Assembly (NCBI GenBank): GCA_046350255.1
Contig: JAXMAV010000003.1
Span: forward strand, 456,770 to 520,769
Direction of reading: 5' to 3'
From: CALDUY01 sp046350255
Lineage (GTDB): Bacteria > Planctomycetota > Planctomycetia > Gemmatales > Gemmataceae
Length of the DNA stretch: 64,000 bases
The position numbers were made by a program, and so were the translations under genes. The notes below the pieces were generated by a model that was not told the DNA's origin, did not search any database, and was given only the letters and a program-made list of their open reading frames with translations. Position 1 is the first letter of the stretch; every line of letters starts with the position of its first letter. Shown here piece after piece: positions 18,650 to 28,227 of this stretch.

Positions 18650-20572
18650 TCAAGGCTGCCCTTCCTGAGGCAGCGATTCGGGCATGGGCGGCGGTGTCAG
18701 ACTGGGTCCGCCCGTTTCAACCGGTAGGTCCGTGGCCGGGGGCATTTTGCCGCCAGCCGGGATCACCGTTTCTCCTGCCTGAGGATCTCCCTGCGCTCCG
18801 GTGGGGGTCACCGGGGGGCTATTGAGGATCCGGGGCAGCGTGCCTCCTGGACCCGGCGGATTCACCGCCGGCGAATTCCCCACCGGGGGGTTTACCACCG
18901 GAGGAGCCACCCCCGGAGGAGCCGGGACCGCAGCGTTGCCGCCGTTGCCCGTCTCGTTCCCCGAAGGTAGGTTGGTTCCCAGAGGAACCGGAGGCACTTG
19001 CACCCCATTGCCGATCGCTGCGGCCGGGCCGGGCATCATGCCGGCAGTCGTCCCCACCGTCAAACCGCCCGCTGGCGAAATCGGCATCTGGTTCAGACCA
19101 TCGGTGCGTCCCGCAGCCGGATACAGGTCTGCCGTCGGACCGTTGCGGTGAGCCGGGACATACCGATTGCCCTGGAAGACCGCTCGCGGCCCGCGAGGTG
19201 CTTCGAGAATTCCTTCCAAGAATAGCTCAAAATCATCCGGCGTGCGCGATTCCTGTCCAGGCAAAACTTTTCCGACCTGACTTGACGATTGGGGATCGAC
19301 CAGGTGCGGTGTAACCAGCACCACCAGTTCGACCTCCCGCTCTTCCATCGACTTGTTGCTGAACAGGGCACCGAGGAAGGGCACCTGACCGATCACCGGC
19401 ACTTTCTGAGCCTGGGCATTCACTTCCTTCTGGATCAGACCGCCGATGGCGAACGTCTGGCCCGTCTCCATTTCCACCGTCGTGTGGATACGCTGCGTGG
19501 CCCGACCCGGCACCGTCGCACCGGCGATGGTGGTGCCCGCCGCCTCGTCGAGTCGGCTGACTTCGGGTTCCACTTCCAGATGAATCCGGCCGTTACCCAG
19601 CACGATAGGCAGGAAGTTCAGACGGGTGCCGAATTCTTCGAACTGCACACCGACCTGACCCAGACCGGCGGGCACGGGAATCGCCTGCTCGCCACCTTCG
19701 AGGAAGCTGGCGGGGTTGCCGCTCAGCGTCACCAGTCGTGGCTGAGCCAGCACCTTGGCCAGACCTTCGATCTCCAGGGCCTGCAAGAAGCCGAGGAAGC
19801 CGGCGGCGTTGCCGATCACTCCACCGAAGATCGTGCCGTTGGCCGGCCCACCGGGCAGCGAGCGGATGGCCTGGCCGAAGCCCGTCGGCTGCAGGCTCGA
19901 GCTGGTCACGCCGATCGGGTTCGCCAGCGTGAGGATGCTACCGGGCGTCGAGCCGTAGACCGACTGCCGCGCGTTGCCGATGAAGTTGAAGCCGAAGCTG
20001 CGGTCCTTGGTGCGGCGCACCTCGGCGATGACCACGTCCAGCTGCACCTGCTGCACGCCATTGAGCCGCAGCCCGTTGATGACCTGGAAGCCCACGCTGG
20101 CAGCGATGGACTGGGCCACCTGGACGTCCTCGGCGCGGCCGACGTAGCCGGTCAGCACGACCGTGCTCGTTCCGTTAGGGATGACCTGGATGGCGGAGGC
20201 CGGAATGGCCTTGCGGAGTTGCTGATTGAGATATTCGACATCCGCCTGGACGACGACCTCGCGGCTTTCGCGATTGCCGTCGGCATCTTCCAGCTCGACC
20301 CGGGTGATGCCCGGGCCCTGTCCGACCAGCAGGACCGTGGTCGGGTCGCGCTCGATGGTGCGGATGCTGAGGATGCCTTCCTTCGGATTCACCACGGTCC
20401 GGATGGGCTTCCGGGTGCTCATCTGCAGGCGGGTGGTGCCTTGCAGCACGACCACCAGCGGACGGTTTTCTGGCGAGTTCAACTGAGCCCGGGACACAGA
20501 CGGCAGGCCGCCCATGAGCAGGGCGAGCCAGGCGCCCAGCAACGCCCAGGGCTTCTGAAAGGTTCGGTGCAT
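18650..20572 (-). CDS. cpaC: CpaC/RcpA-type outer-membrane secretin with Pro/Gly-rich C-terminus
   Basis: 640 aa from ATG 20572, which has a GAAAGG ribosome site and gives a signal peptide ending at SVSRAQ. It starts with the pilus-assembly N-domain (TTRLQMSTRKPIRTVV), then BON-like and N1-like segments (VVLTGYVGRAEDVQVAQSIA). The secretin core carries QVQLDVVIAEVRRTKDRSFG, VLAQPRLVTLSGNPASFLEGGEQ, VGVQFEEFGTRLNFLP and ELVVLVTPHLVDP. About 200 extra residues at the C-terminus are Pro/Gly/Asn-rich low complexity. It forms the outer-membrane channel of the Tad pilus. Confidence 0.95.
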   Translation of the reverse strand: MHRTFQKPWALLGAWLALLMGGLPSVSRAQLNSPENRPLVVVLQGTTRLQMSTRKPIRTVVNPKEGILSIRTIERDPTTVLLVGQGPGITRVELEDADGNRESREVVVQADVEYLNQQLRKAIPASAIQVIPNGTSTVVLTGYVGRAEDVQVAQSIAASVGFQVINGLRLNGVQQVQLDVVIAEVRRTKDRSFGFNFIGNARQSVYGSTPGSILTLANPIGVTSSSLQPTGFGQAIRSLPGGPANGTIFGGVIGNAAGFLGFLQALEIEGLAKVLAQPRLVTLSGNPASFLEGGEQAIPVPAGLGQVGVQFEEFGTRLNFLPIVLGNGRIHLEVEPEVSRLDEAAGTTIAGATVPGRATQRIHTTVEMETGQTFAIGGLIQKEVNAQAQKVPVIGQVPFLGALFSNKSMEEREVELVVLVTPHLVDPQSSSQVGKVLPGQESRTPDDFELFLEGILEAPRGPRAVFQGNRYVPAHRNGPTADLYPAAGRTDGLNQMPISPAGGLTVGTTAGMMPGPAAAIGNGVQVPPVPLGTNLPSGNETGNGGNAAVPAPPGVAPPVVNPPVGNSPAVNPPGPGGTLPRILNSPPVTPTGAQGDPQAGETVIPAGGKMPPATDLPVETGGPSLTPPPMPESLPQEGQP

Positions 20573-20755
20573 CCTTTCACCCTCTTTCATCGTCCGCTGC
20601 CCGTAGCCTCGTCGGAACACTCCGACGGGGGATCTGGCTGGCGGTGTTAGCACAGGACGGAGGCTCCGCCTGCCGTCTCGATTGTTTCACCCATTCCGGT
20701 GCCCGGAGGAGGGCGGCCTGGGAATCATTCCCGGTCCGCCCCCTTCCCAACCCCG

Positions 20756-21853
20756 TTACTGGATCCGCTTCGTCCGTGTTGACTTGTTACCGAAGGGGCT
20801 GGCCGGAGCTGCCCCCGCGGGTGCCGCCGGGCCCGTGCCCTTTGCCGGCTTTGCGGCTTCCTTCTTGTCGTCAGCGGCCGGCGGATCCACGCGACGGTCG
20901 TCTCGCGAATCGCCTCCCGCTGCCTGGTTGCTGGTCGCTACATCCTCGTCGTCTCCTTCATGGAAGACCGCCTTCTCTCTCTGCGTTCCATTCACGATGG
21001 TCATCACGTGTTTCTTCCTGGGCTTCGGAGCGACGACCACCGGCGGGTCCTCGATCTTCGGGCCCATGTCGTCCACCGGCAGGACCGGCAGCGGCGGATT
21101 GGGCGACACCGGAGCCGGCGCCACGGACGGTTCGGGCTTCTCGTCGGCAGCACCGATCGGCTTGTTCAGGTCGGCCGCCTTGACGATCACATGGCTGACC
21201 TTGCTCGTGTCGCCGTGATTCTTCAGCGTCAACCGCAGCGAGCCAATCTCGCTGGCCAGCGCCAGCCGGGTCGCTTCCTCGGCCGTCGCCGCCACCGTCA
21301 CCGTCTGGCCGACGATGGTCTTCTGCTCGGGGTTGCGATCGCTGTGGGTGTCCACCGCGAGCACCAGCATGTTTTGCAGCACGATCTTCGACGACGGCTC
21401 GTTGCCACGCGTCGTGCAGATCACGTCCACCCGGGTGCCTGGCAGGACGAAGCCGCCCGCCAGCGACTCGGCGGTCACCTTGATGGCGACGGCGCGCTGC
21501 CCCTGCTGCAGCTGGTCGGACACCGTCTGCTGGTCGCGCGTCAGCAGGTCGTCCTGGGTGACGGCCTTGCTCTCATCGAGCGGCTTGTTGAGCCGCTGGT
21601 CTTTCAGGTCCGCGTAGTTGCTGATGGCACGCTTCGGGGCCACGTCCACCGGGAAATTCTTCAGCTCGAACTGCTTCTCCGGCTCCTTGATCGGCTGCCA
21701 GCCCGGGATGCGGGCGCGAGCCACCAGGACGGGTACGGTCTGCACCTCCTGGGGTTTCTGTTGCCGGTCGGCCAGCAGTTTGCTGGTCATGTAGCTGGCC
21801 CCTAGCCCACAGCCAACGGCCACCACCATGAGAATCATGGTCTTGGGTTTCAT
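20756..21853 (-). CDS. cpaB: CpaB/RcpC pilus assembly protein (SAF domain)
   Basis: 365 aa. A single N-terminal membrane anchor (MILMVVAVGCGLGASYMTS) is followed by a CpaB/SAF region. This includes PVLVARARIPGWQPI, AVTQDDLLTRDQQ, GQRAVAIKVTAESLAGGFV and LPGTRVDVICT, then QNMLVLAVDT. A C-terminal extension rich in Pro, Lys and Ala (from about residue 235) is not part of the usual fold. CpaB acts between secretin and inner-membrane platform in Tad pilus biogenesis. Confidence 0.93.
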   Translation of the reverse strand: MKPKTMILMVVAVGCGLGASYMTSKLLADRQQKPQEVQTVPVLVARARIPGWQPIKEPEKQFELKNFPVDVAPKRAISNYADLKDQRLNKPLDESKAVTQDDLLTRDQQTVSDQLQQGQRAVAIKVTAESLAGGFVLPGTRVDVICTTRGNEPSSKIVLQNMLVLAVDTHSDRNPEQKTIVGQTVTVAATAEEATRLALASEIGSLRLTLKNHGDTSKVSHVIVKAADLNKPIGAADEKPEPSVAPAPVSPNPPLPVLPVDDMGPKIEDPPVVVAPKPRKKHVMTIVNGTQREKAVFHEGDDEDVATSNQAAGGDSRDDRRVDPPAADDKKEAAKPAKGTGPAAPAGAAPASPFGNKSTRTKRIQ

Positions 21854-22167
21854 GGAATCGGACCTCGTCTAGATGTCGGAGCAAGTGGTTCATCAGTCGA
21901 GAGGTGGATGCCGTCTGGCGGCCGAGTGCGGCATCCTGCCGAGGCGTCCTTCCCCCGAGAGGGATCACGCCACACTAAACTTCGACAGGGAGGCCGCTCG
22001 AACTTCAAACTTTGCGGCCTGTAACGGTCCTGTCGATCTTGCCGCCGGGCGGATCGCCTTGCGGAGCTTGTCCCGCTTGCGCCGCCACCCTCGCCTGAAC
22101 GTGTTACCAGATCAGAAGAGCCAGCCCAGTGTGGCCAGCTTCACACTCCAGGTGTCCAAGGAGGGGT
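21854..22167. other. Intergenic stretch between cpaB and the prepilin peptidase gene
   Basis: 314 bp without a credible gene on either strand. It presumably contains the 5' leader of cpaB; I see no clear promoter consensus, RNA family or repeat. Confidence 0.5.
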
Positions 22168-22770
22168 TCAGACCCCGTGGAGCATGAGTAGGTAGCTGAT
22201 GAAGCCCAGGCAAAGGGGGATGCCATAGGGCAACAGGTGCATGGTCGGCTTGCGTTCGGCTGCCTTGTCCGACGCCCCGCTGACGCCCCGACTGAACAGA
22301 TCGCCGAGGATCGACCGGGTGTTAGCCAGGTTGCGGCGCAGCTGTCCGCGGAGGAAGATCATCCCCAGCGCCAGCACGCCACCGATCACCGCCGCCAGGC
22401 AAAAGGCATAAAACACGATCCACATCGCGCCGGGATGCGACTCGGTGCCGGCCAGGCCATAGAAGGCCCCGATCCAGGCGCCGAAGCCCATCTGCATCTT
22501 CACGTCGCCGCCGCCCATGCCGCCGATGGAGTACACCGGGAAGAGCAGGGCAAAGCCCAGCGCCGTCCCAGCCAGGGCTGCGCCGATGCCGCCGTCGCCG
22601 GTGCCTTGCAGCCAGCCGAAATCGTGGATCAGCCCCAGCGCCCAGCCACCCAGAATCAGCGGCAGGGTTAGCCAGTTGGGTACCTTGAGTTTCCAGCCAT
22701 CGATCACCGCTGCCACAATCATCGCCGCGCAGATGAACCACAGCGGCCAGTTGCTGAAGATGTAATGCAT
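22168..22770 (-). CDS. cpaA: CpaA/TadV-type A24 prepilin peptidase
   Basis: 200 aa from ATG 22770, which agrees with the first hydrophobic helix. An aspartic prepilin peptidase of the small TadV/CpaA class with several membrane helices. The two catalytic Asp motifs are visible: VIDGWKLKVPNWLTLPLI (about residues 23-40) and GGMGGGDVKMQMGFGAW (the GxGD motif, about residue 80). It would process the two Flp prepilins and possibly the DUF1559 pseudopilins. It is transcribed with the flp genes. Confidence 0.92.
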   Translation of the reverse strand: MHYIFSNWPLWFICAAMIVAAVIDGWKLKVPNWLTLPLILGGWALGLIHDFGWLQGTGDGGIGAALAGTALGFALLFPVYSIGGMGGGDVKMQMGFGAWIGAFYGLAGTESHPGAMWIVFYAFCLAAVIGGVLALGMIFLRGQLRRNLANTRSILGDLFSRGVSGASDKAAERKPTMHLLPYGIPLCLGFISYLLMLHGV

Positions 22771-22824
22771 GGTAGGGTCACCTTGGGAATCCTGGGGGAG
22801 TACGTTCCGAGGGGGAGAACGCCA

Positions 22825-22858
22825 CAAGCCGCGACACCTACTCGGGCGCCGCGGCTTG
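22825..22858 (-). other. Hairpin between flp1 and the prepilin peptidase gene
   Basis: Inverted repeat CAAGCCGC/GCGGCTTG with further pairing inside the loop. No T-run follows on the minus strand. It may reduce read-through or protect abundant flp mRNA, as is common downstream of pilin genes. Confidence 0.4.
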
Positions 22859-22910
22859 CAGGGAGCCGACCTATGACCCGGTGCGGCCGTCAGACTGCAC
22901 GAGCGAGGGT

Positions 22911-23096
22911 TCAGCTGGCGCTACCGCCAATGACCGCGCCAGTATAGGAGAAGGTGTTGTTGGCGTTGCTGCCCAGGGTGGTGACCGCCGTGATGCACAC
23001 CACGATGATCAGGGCCAGCATCACCGCGTACTCGACCGCCGTCGGGCCGCTCTCGTCCTTCACGAAGTTGATCAGAACCTGGCTGAACTTACGCAT
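22911..23096 (-). CDS. flp: Flp-type prepilin 1
   Basis: 61 aa from ATG 23096, preceded by AAGG. Short basic leader, then the Flp/Fap processing site and helix: ESGPTAVEYAVMLALIIVVC. The conserved Glu-Tyr pair follows the cleavage region and a hydrophobic helix runs to about residue 40. The tail is LGSNANNTFSYTG. It is the major pilin candidate of the Tad locus. A near-identical copy is encoded just upstream; the two share almost all residues from about 12 to 45, suggesting recent tandem duplication or conversion. Confidence 0.95.
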   Translation of the reverse strand: MRKFSQVLINFVKDESGPTAVEYAVMLALIIVVCITAVTTLGSNANNTFSYTGAVIGGSAS

Positions 23097-23221
23097 CGTA
23101 AAACCCTTTCCGAGGAGAAACCTGCTTATTGAATGGGGTCGAAGCCCGCCCTCGACCTGTCTTTGCATCCACTGTCCACAACCACCGAACCGTGACATCT
23201 CAGCCGGAGACTTCAGCCCAC

Positions 23222-23410
23222 TCAGGAGCCGCCGCCAGCCGCACCATTTAGAGCGACGTTGCCGAATGTGCTCGATGCATTGCTGCCCAGGGTAGTGACC
23301 GCCGTGATGCACACCACGATGATCAGGGCCAGCATCACCGCGTACTCGACTGCCGTCGGGCCGCTCTCATCGCGGACGAACTGCCTCGCCGCTTCGAGAA
23401 TTCGCTGCAT
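23222..23410 (-). CDS. flp: Flp-type prepilin 2
   Basis: 62 aa from ATG 23410 (GGAAAG upstream). It has the same processing site and helix as Flp1 (ESGPTAVEYAVMLALIIVVC), a different first ten residues (MQRILEAARQ) and a different tail ending in Gly-rich GAAGGGS. It is the first gene of the tad run, with a plausible promoter about 110-140 bp upstream. Confidence 0.95.
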   Translation of the reverse strand: MQRILEAARQFVRDESGPTAVEYAVMLALIIVVCITAVTTLGSNASSTFGNVALNGAAGGGS

Positions 23411-23519
23411 GGAACTTTCCCTTTCGTGTTTCTCGGAAGAGGAACCGGGCTGTTGCCGGGATGGTTCCTTCTCGAGCGCCCTCTTCGCTCTCGTGATGGG
23501 TGCTTTAACCACTTCGACG

Positions 23520-23549
23520 ACCTTACTTGTCGTCTTTTTCGGTGGTCAA
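23520..23549 (-). promoter_or_regulatory. Possible promoter of the tad/flp operon
   Basis: On the minus strand, TTGACC (23549-23544) and TAAGGT (23525-23520) are separated by 18 bp, upstream of flp2. The -35 box is good and the -10 box weak. Consensus matching only. Confidence 0.35.
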
Positions 23550-23831
23550 GTTTCTCCATCCCTTCGGCAACCTGGCGACCCCGGCAGGGAATTTCCCGGG
23601 GCCCATGGCTTTGCGTCCCCACCTCACGATGGGTTTGCTCTTGTCGAGGATGAAGGGGCTAGTACCTGAACCGTTTGGCTGCTTGAATCCGCTCTTGGTT
23701 TCTCGCAGGCATCCGCCGAACCGTCATCGCCACAACCCTAGGTCAGGGCGCACGGTCAGTCAAATCGAGTGCAACAATTTTGTCACCTTTTTTGCCAGAT
23801 CCGACACCGTCCCCCGGGACCCCGTCGCGGC

Positions 23832-23837
23832 TATAAT
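23832..23837 (+). promoter_or_regulatory. Possible -10 element (TATAAT)
   Basis: A perfect TATAAT lies 67 bp before the ATG of the membrane protein at 23904. No good -35 at the right distance. The region 23411-23903 otherwise holds no gene; it is the divergent control region between the tad operon and the plus-strand genes. Confidence 0.3.
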
Positions 23838-23903
23838 GCCCCGACTGTGCCGGCCTTGTGTCGCCGGTCTCTGCCGTCTGCTGCACGCCTGCCTGGAGCC
23901 TTC

Positions 23904-25367
23904 ATGACCTGGTTCGCTCTCGACGACCGCTGGCTCCGTTGGCTCCTAGTCCCCGCCGTGGTCTTCATCTCTCAGGCCATCAGCGATTCCCACCTCGTCG
24001 ATTTCTGGCACCATCTCGCTCGTGGCCAGTACATGGCCCTCCATGGCCAGCTCCTCGATCAGGATGTATTCACCTATCCCCTGCAGGGACAACCACTTCG
24101 CGACGTCAACTGGCTCACGCAGCTGGGTTACTACCACCTCTTTTCCTGGGGCGGGCTCGATTTCGTGCGCGTCATCAACGCCGGCCTGCTGGCCCTGGCC
24201 TGGGCCGGGCTCGTCGCCGTCTGCCGTCGCGCCAGCGGCTCGCTCGAGGCGGCTGTCGCCGTCGCGTTGCTCGCCTTTCTGGGCTGCTGGCAGTTTCTGA
24301 CCATCCGCCCCCAGACGCTGTCGTACCTGCTCTTCCTGGGGATGTACGCTCTCCTGCGCCGGGCCGAGACCGACCGTCGTTGCCTTCTTCTCGCTCCGCC
24401 GTTGCTCATGGTCTGGGCGAACGTCCACGGCGCGTTTCCCGCGGGGCTTCTGTTGCTGGGTGGCTTCGGCGCGGGCCAGGCTCTGACCCGGCGCTACACC
24501 CCGACGTTCTGGCCCACCCTGCTCACCTGGGGCGCGGCCGGGCTGGCTGGCTTTCTGGCGACGTTGATCAACCCCTATGGCCTGGGCATCTACACCTACG
24601 CCGCCGGGTTGTCGCAGGTGTCGGCAGGGCGCGGCATCGAGGAATGGTTGCCGCCCAGCTGGCAGCATCTCAGCGGGGTGATTTACTTTACGTCGCTGGT
24701 GCTGGCCGTCGTCACCCTCTTGCTCGCCGGCCGACGCGGGCAGGCGCTCTCGGCGCGCGATGTGATTCTGCTGCTCGGCTTCGGCCTCATGGCGGCGCGG
24801 TCCATCCGCATGGTGCCGTGGTGGCTGTTCGTGCTGGCACCGGTGCTGGCCGAGCGCCTGGTCTTTCTCTGGCCCACGCTGCGCACCCCCACCTATCAGC
24901 CCAACCTGGGCGCGCTGCTTAGCTGCGCAGCACTGCTGGGCCTGTGCGTGCTGAGTCTGCCGCCACTGCACGCCTATAACCCCCTGCTGTGGCTGCGCCC
25001 GGCCGATCCGACCACCGCGCGGCTGGAGGCCGCGCGCCAGCACCTGGATGCCTCGCTGGGGCAGGGCAACCTCTTCACCCGGCTCGAATGGGGTGAATAC
25101 TTCACCTGGGCCGGCTACCCACGCTGGAAGATCTTCATCGACGGCCGCATCGAGATCATCACCGATCCCGTGTGGGATGAATATGTTACGCTGACGCGCG
25201 GCGGGCCCGGCTGGGAGGCGATCCTCGACCGTTACGACGTGCACGCGCTCTTGCTGGACGAACCGTTCCACCGTCGCACGGGGCTACTCGACGCGGTGGA
25301 GACCTCGCCCCACTGGCAGCGAGTCTTGCATCAAGGGAACGTGTGGCTCTATGAGCGCAAACGCTGA
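23904..25367 (+). CDS. Polytopic membrane protein (glycosyltransferase-like, WHL motif)
   Basis: 487 aa from ATG 23904; the longer frame upstream codes a Pro/Arg-rich non-membrane segment and is not used. There are about ten hydrophobic segments with a short globular C-terminal domain. Near the N-terminus the sequence SDSHLVDFWHHLARGQYM...DVFTYPLQGQP...WLTQLGYY resembles the D-x-W-x-H-L-x-x-G motif of bacterial multi-TM proteins related to GT39/PMT-type glycosyltransferases. Substrate unknown; probably polyprenyl-linked sugar transfer or a related envelope function. It overlaps the next gene by 17 bp, so translation is probably coupled. Confidence 0.75.
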   Translation: MTWFALDDRWLRWLLVPAVVFISQAISDSHLVDFWHHLARGQYMALHGQLLDQDVFTYPLQGQPLRDVNWLTQLGYYHLFSWGGLDFVRVINAGLLALAWAGLVAVCRRASGSLEAAVAVALLAFLGCWQFLTIRPQTLSYLLFLGMYALLRRAETDRRCLLLAPPLLMVWANVHGAFPAGLLLLGGFGAGQALTRRYTPTFWPTLLTWGAAGLAGFLATLINPYGLGIYTYAAGLSQVSAGRGIEEWLPPSWQHLSGVIYFTSLVLAVVTLLLAGRRGQALSARDVILLLGFGLMAARSIRMVPWWLFVLAPVLAERLVFLWPTLRTPTYQPNLGALLSCAALLGLCVLSLPPLHAYNPLLWLRPADPTTARLEAARQHLDASLGQGNLFTRLEWGEYFTWAGYPRWKIFIDGRIEIITDPVWDEYVTLTRGGPGWEAILDRYDVHALLLDEPFHRRTGLLDAVETSPHWQRVLHQGNVWLYERKR

Positions 25368-26752
25368 GTCTCCCCGACCGTTGCCCTGGGGCGTGGTGCT
25401 GGTGGCGCTGCTGCTGGGCGCAGCCTGGCGCCTGGCCGCGCTGCGCGCCGAGTTCTGGCTCGACGAAATCCTCTCGTGGGACCTGGCCCGGCAGGCCGGC
25501 TGGCCCGGCGGCGTGTTCGTCCTGCGGCACGATAACAACCACGTCCTCAACACCTTGTGGCTCACCCTCTGGCCCGACAATGCCCCCACCTGGCTCTACC
25601 GCTGGCACACGCTGACGGCCGGCCTGGCGACCATTGTGGTCGCCGCCATCGTGGCCAGCCGCTGGGGTCGGGCCACCAGTGGCTTCGCCGCACTGCTCGT
25701 GGCTGGCAATCCCTGGCTGGTGCTGGTGTCGGCCGAGGCGCGGGGCTACTCCCTGGCCGTCCTCGCCAGCCTGGCCGCCTTCTTCTTCCTGCGCAACTAC
25801 CTCGACCGACGTGACCTGCGCTCGCTGCTCCTCTTCTGGCTGGCATCGTGCCTGGGCTTTCTCGGCCATCTGACGTTCATCTACCCCTACCTCGGCTTCC
25901 TCGTCTGGTCGCTGCGCCGATTCGCGCGAGCCGAGCCCGGCCGCGAACTGGCCCAGCTGGTGCGCTGCCATCTCGGCGTGGGGCTGTTCTGCGTCGGGTT
26001 CTATCTCGTCACGCTGCGAGGCATGCACATCGAGGGCGCTCCCGCAGGCCCCGTGCTGCCGGTGGTGGCCCGGCTGCTGGTGCTGGGCCTGGGTGGACCC
26101 GATGGCTCGGTCTGGGGCCTGCCTTACCTGGCGATTGCGGCCGGGGTAGTCATCACCGGGTCCTGGCTCCTCTGGGCGCGAGGCGACGATGCCTGGATCT
26201 TCTTCACCGTGACGGTAGTTGCCGCCCCCACGCTTTATTTGCTGCGCCAGCCGCCGTTCCTCTTCGAGCCGCTACCTGCTACTGTCGTTCGTCTTCCTCC
26301 TACTCCTGGTGGGTGTCGTTCTGGGCGCCCTGTGGCAACGGGGCAGGATGGGGCAGGTGGGTAGCGTCCTGCTCCTCCTCGGCTATCTGGCTGGTAGCGG
26401 CTGGCATCTAGCCGGCTACGTCGAGCATGGCCGGGGGCACTTCGGCGCGGCGCTGGCGTGGGTGCTGGAGCAAGATAACAGCGACCCGGTGCGCATGGCC
26501 GGCGACGACAACTTCCGCCTGGGGCGCTACGTCGCCTTTTATGGCCCCCAGCACCCGGGGCGAGAGATCGAGGTCGTCAGCAACCGCGAGGCAGGTCGGG
26601 CCGAGTGGGTCTTCGTCCATCGGCTGGAGGAGCGCCACCCGATAGAGGGCGAGATGCGCGACACCGAGGGGAACCGCTTCCGGCTGGCGCGTGCCTATCC
26701 GGCGGGCGGTCCCGCGGGCTGGGGCTGGTTCGTGTATCGCCGGGTGAGATAG
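25351..26752 (+). pseudogene. PMT/GT39-like membrane glycosyltransferase, frameshifted at about 26270
   Basis: Two adjacent frames together make one protein. The frame from ATG 25351 encodes an N-terminal GT39-type motif (AEFWLDEILSWDLARQAG, about residues 32-49) and many TM helices up to PTLYLLRQPPFLFE. The frame then shifts by +1, and the other frame continues with RYLLLSFVFLLLLVGVV and a soluble C-terminal part ending at 26752. A single extra C in GAGCCGCTACCTG (around 26269-26270) explains the break: without it the reading is FLFE-RYLLL. Either a sequencing error or a genuine inactivating insertion. Intact length would be about 466 residues. The family assignment is tentative; the frameshift is directly seen. 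Confidence 0.75.
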
Positions 26753-27888
26753 GTGTCGAAGGCGAGATAGGCAATCAGGACGACGGGTGTGATCCAGATG
26801 TAGTAGAGATACTCGACGTGCCAGGGCGCCAGCAGCAAGCCAGTGATGCCGACGCCCAGGGCCACAAACACAGCCCCACCAGCGATCATCGCGGCGCGAG
26901 GCGTGGGCGGCCCCAGCCGGGTGGCGACGTGGAGGATGGGGACGACGAGCAACACCAGGTCGAACAGCCAGGCGCCGTAGGCGGCGGTAAGCGTGGAGAC
27001 GAGCAGCAGCCAGGGCATCTGGGTGGACCAGTCCCAGGCGGCGCGATGACGCCAGCCGTACCAGGCCAGCCAGGCGAGACCGGGCAGCAGTGGCAGAAAC
27101 TGCCAGCCGAACCAGGGATCATCGAGGACGACGCGGAGCAGGTAGCCCAGCGTGGGCGAGACATACTGCGCCGGGGTCTGTCGCGCGGTGGCCCAGTAGT
27201 CGGCCAAGAGGGTGGGGCGGAACGCCAGGGCCAGCACGGTCAGGGCCAGCCCCGTCAGGGCCCCTGCGGCCAGCAGACGCCAGCGCCGGGTGGACACTGC
27301 CCAGACCAGCAGCGCCACCCAGAAGAGGTAGGCCATGTGCGGCTTGACCGCGAGCAGGCAGGCGACGGCACCAGCAGCGGCATCACGGCGAGCCTGCACC
27401 AGGGTGAGAAACGCGGCCGCCCCCAGAAGCATCAGCGGCGCAATCTGTCCGACGACCAGGGCGACCAGGCAGGGCACGAACCCCAGCGTCAGCGTGGGGC
27501 CGAGGATGCTGTAGTCGGGATCGCCGCCGTAGTGGCGCCAGAGCAGCTCGGCGGAGACGAGCAGTACGACGAAGTGCAGGGCCAGCCAGACGAGATGCGC
27601 CGTCCGCACGGGCAGGGCGCCCAGGGGCAGCACCACGGGCAGAACCCACGGCGGGTTCCACATGAGGATCGGCTCGCCGGGCGAGCCCGCCTCCTTCTGC
27701 AGCTGGGCGATGCGCTGGGCGTCGTAGGGGTTTTCGCCGGCGACGAGCAGCTGGCCGGCGGCCCAGTATTCGACGAAGTCATACAGCGGCACCTGGCCCA
27801 GCGCCTGGCCGGGACGGTCGCCGTTGCTGACCAGGATCAGCCCGGCCATGGCCAGGACGGCGAGCATCGACGCCAGACGCCGCGACAT
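26695..27888 (-). CDS. DUF2029/GT87-family membrane glycosyltransferase
   Basis: 397 aa from ATG 27888 (GGAG nine bases upstream). About ten membrane helices. The N-terminal periplasmic segment DFVEYWAAGQLLVAGENPYD and NPPWVLPVVLPLGALP are the characteristic D-x-x-Y/W ... NPYD and P-P signatures of the GT87 (mannosyltransferase-type) superfamily. It converges on, and overlaps by 58 bp, the frameshifted glycosyltransferase gene. Probably involved in envelope or glycan synthesis; donor and acceptor unknown. Confidence 0.85.
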   Translation of the reverse strand: MSRRLASMLAVLAMAGLILVSNGDRPGQALGQVPLYDFVEYWAAGQLLVAGENPYDAQRIAQLQKEAGSPGEPILMWNPPWVLPVVLPLGALPVRTAHLVWLALHFVVLLVSAELLWRHYGGDPDYSILGPTLTLGFVPCLVALVVGQIAPLMLLGAAAFLTLVQARRDAAAGAVACLLAVKPHMAYLFWVALLVWAVSTRRWRLLAAGALTGLALTVLALAFRPTLLADYWATARQTPAQYVSPTLGYLLRVVLDDPWFGWQFLPLLPGLAWLAWYGWRHRAAWDWSTQMPWLLLVSTLTAAYGAWLFDLVLLVVPILHVATRLGPPTPRAAMIAGGAVFVALGVGITGLLLAPWHVEYLYYIWITPVVLIAYLAFDTYLTRRYTNQPQPAGPPAG

Positions 27889-28227
27889 GCGTGGATTCTC
27901 CATCCTGGGGGGAAGGCGACCGCTTGCCCTGCCGCTCCGTCCGGGCCAATGCTCCGCGCCGACGCCGGGCAAGCGCAGGATAGGCAGCGCCGGCAACGCC
28001 GACAACCCAGCCGCCGCGCGGAGTGGACGGAATTGTCGGCAAAGATCAACTCGTCGGCACGATCGCGCCGATAAGCAATGCTGAGATATTCCATCGCTTC
28101 GCTGCACTCGTCACAACCGGCACAAGGCGCGGGACCATCCACACGGGCTTCCAGGGGACGCAAGGAAGCAGGCGTGCCGGTGCCGCGAGGGGAAACGGGT
28201 ACGTTCCTGGAGATACGGGGCACACTC
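27889..28227. other. Divergent intergenic region between GT87 and BBP7 genes
   Basis: 339 bp with no gene supported on either strand; upstream in-frame extensions of both neighbours are arginine- and proline-rich and look untranslated. It must hold promoters for both genes, but I see no convincing -35/-10 pair. Confidence 0.5.
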
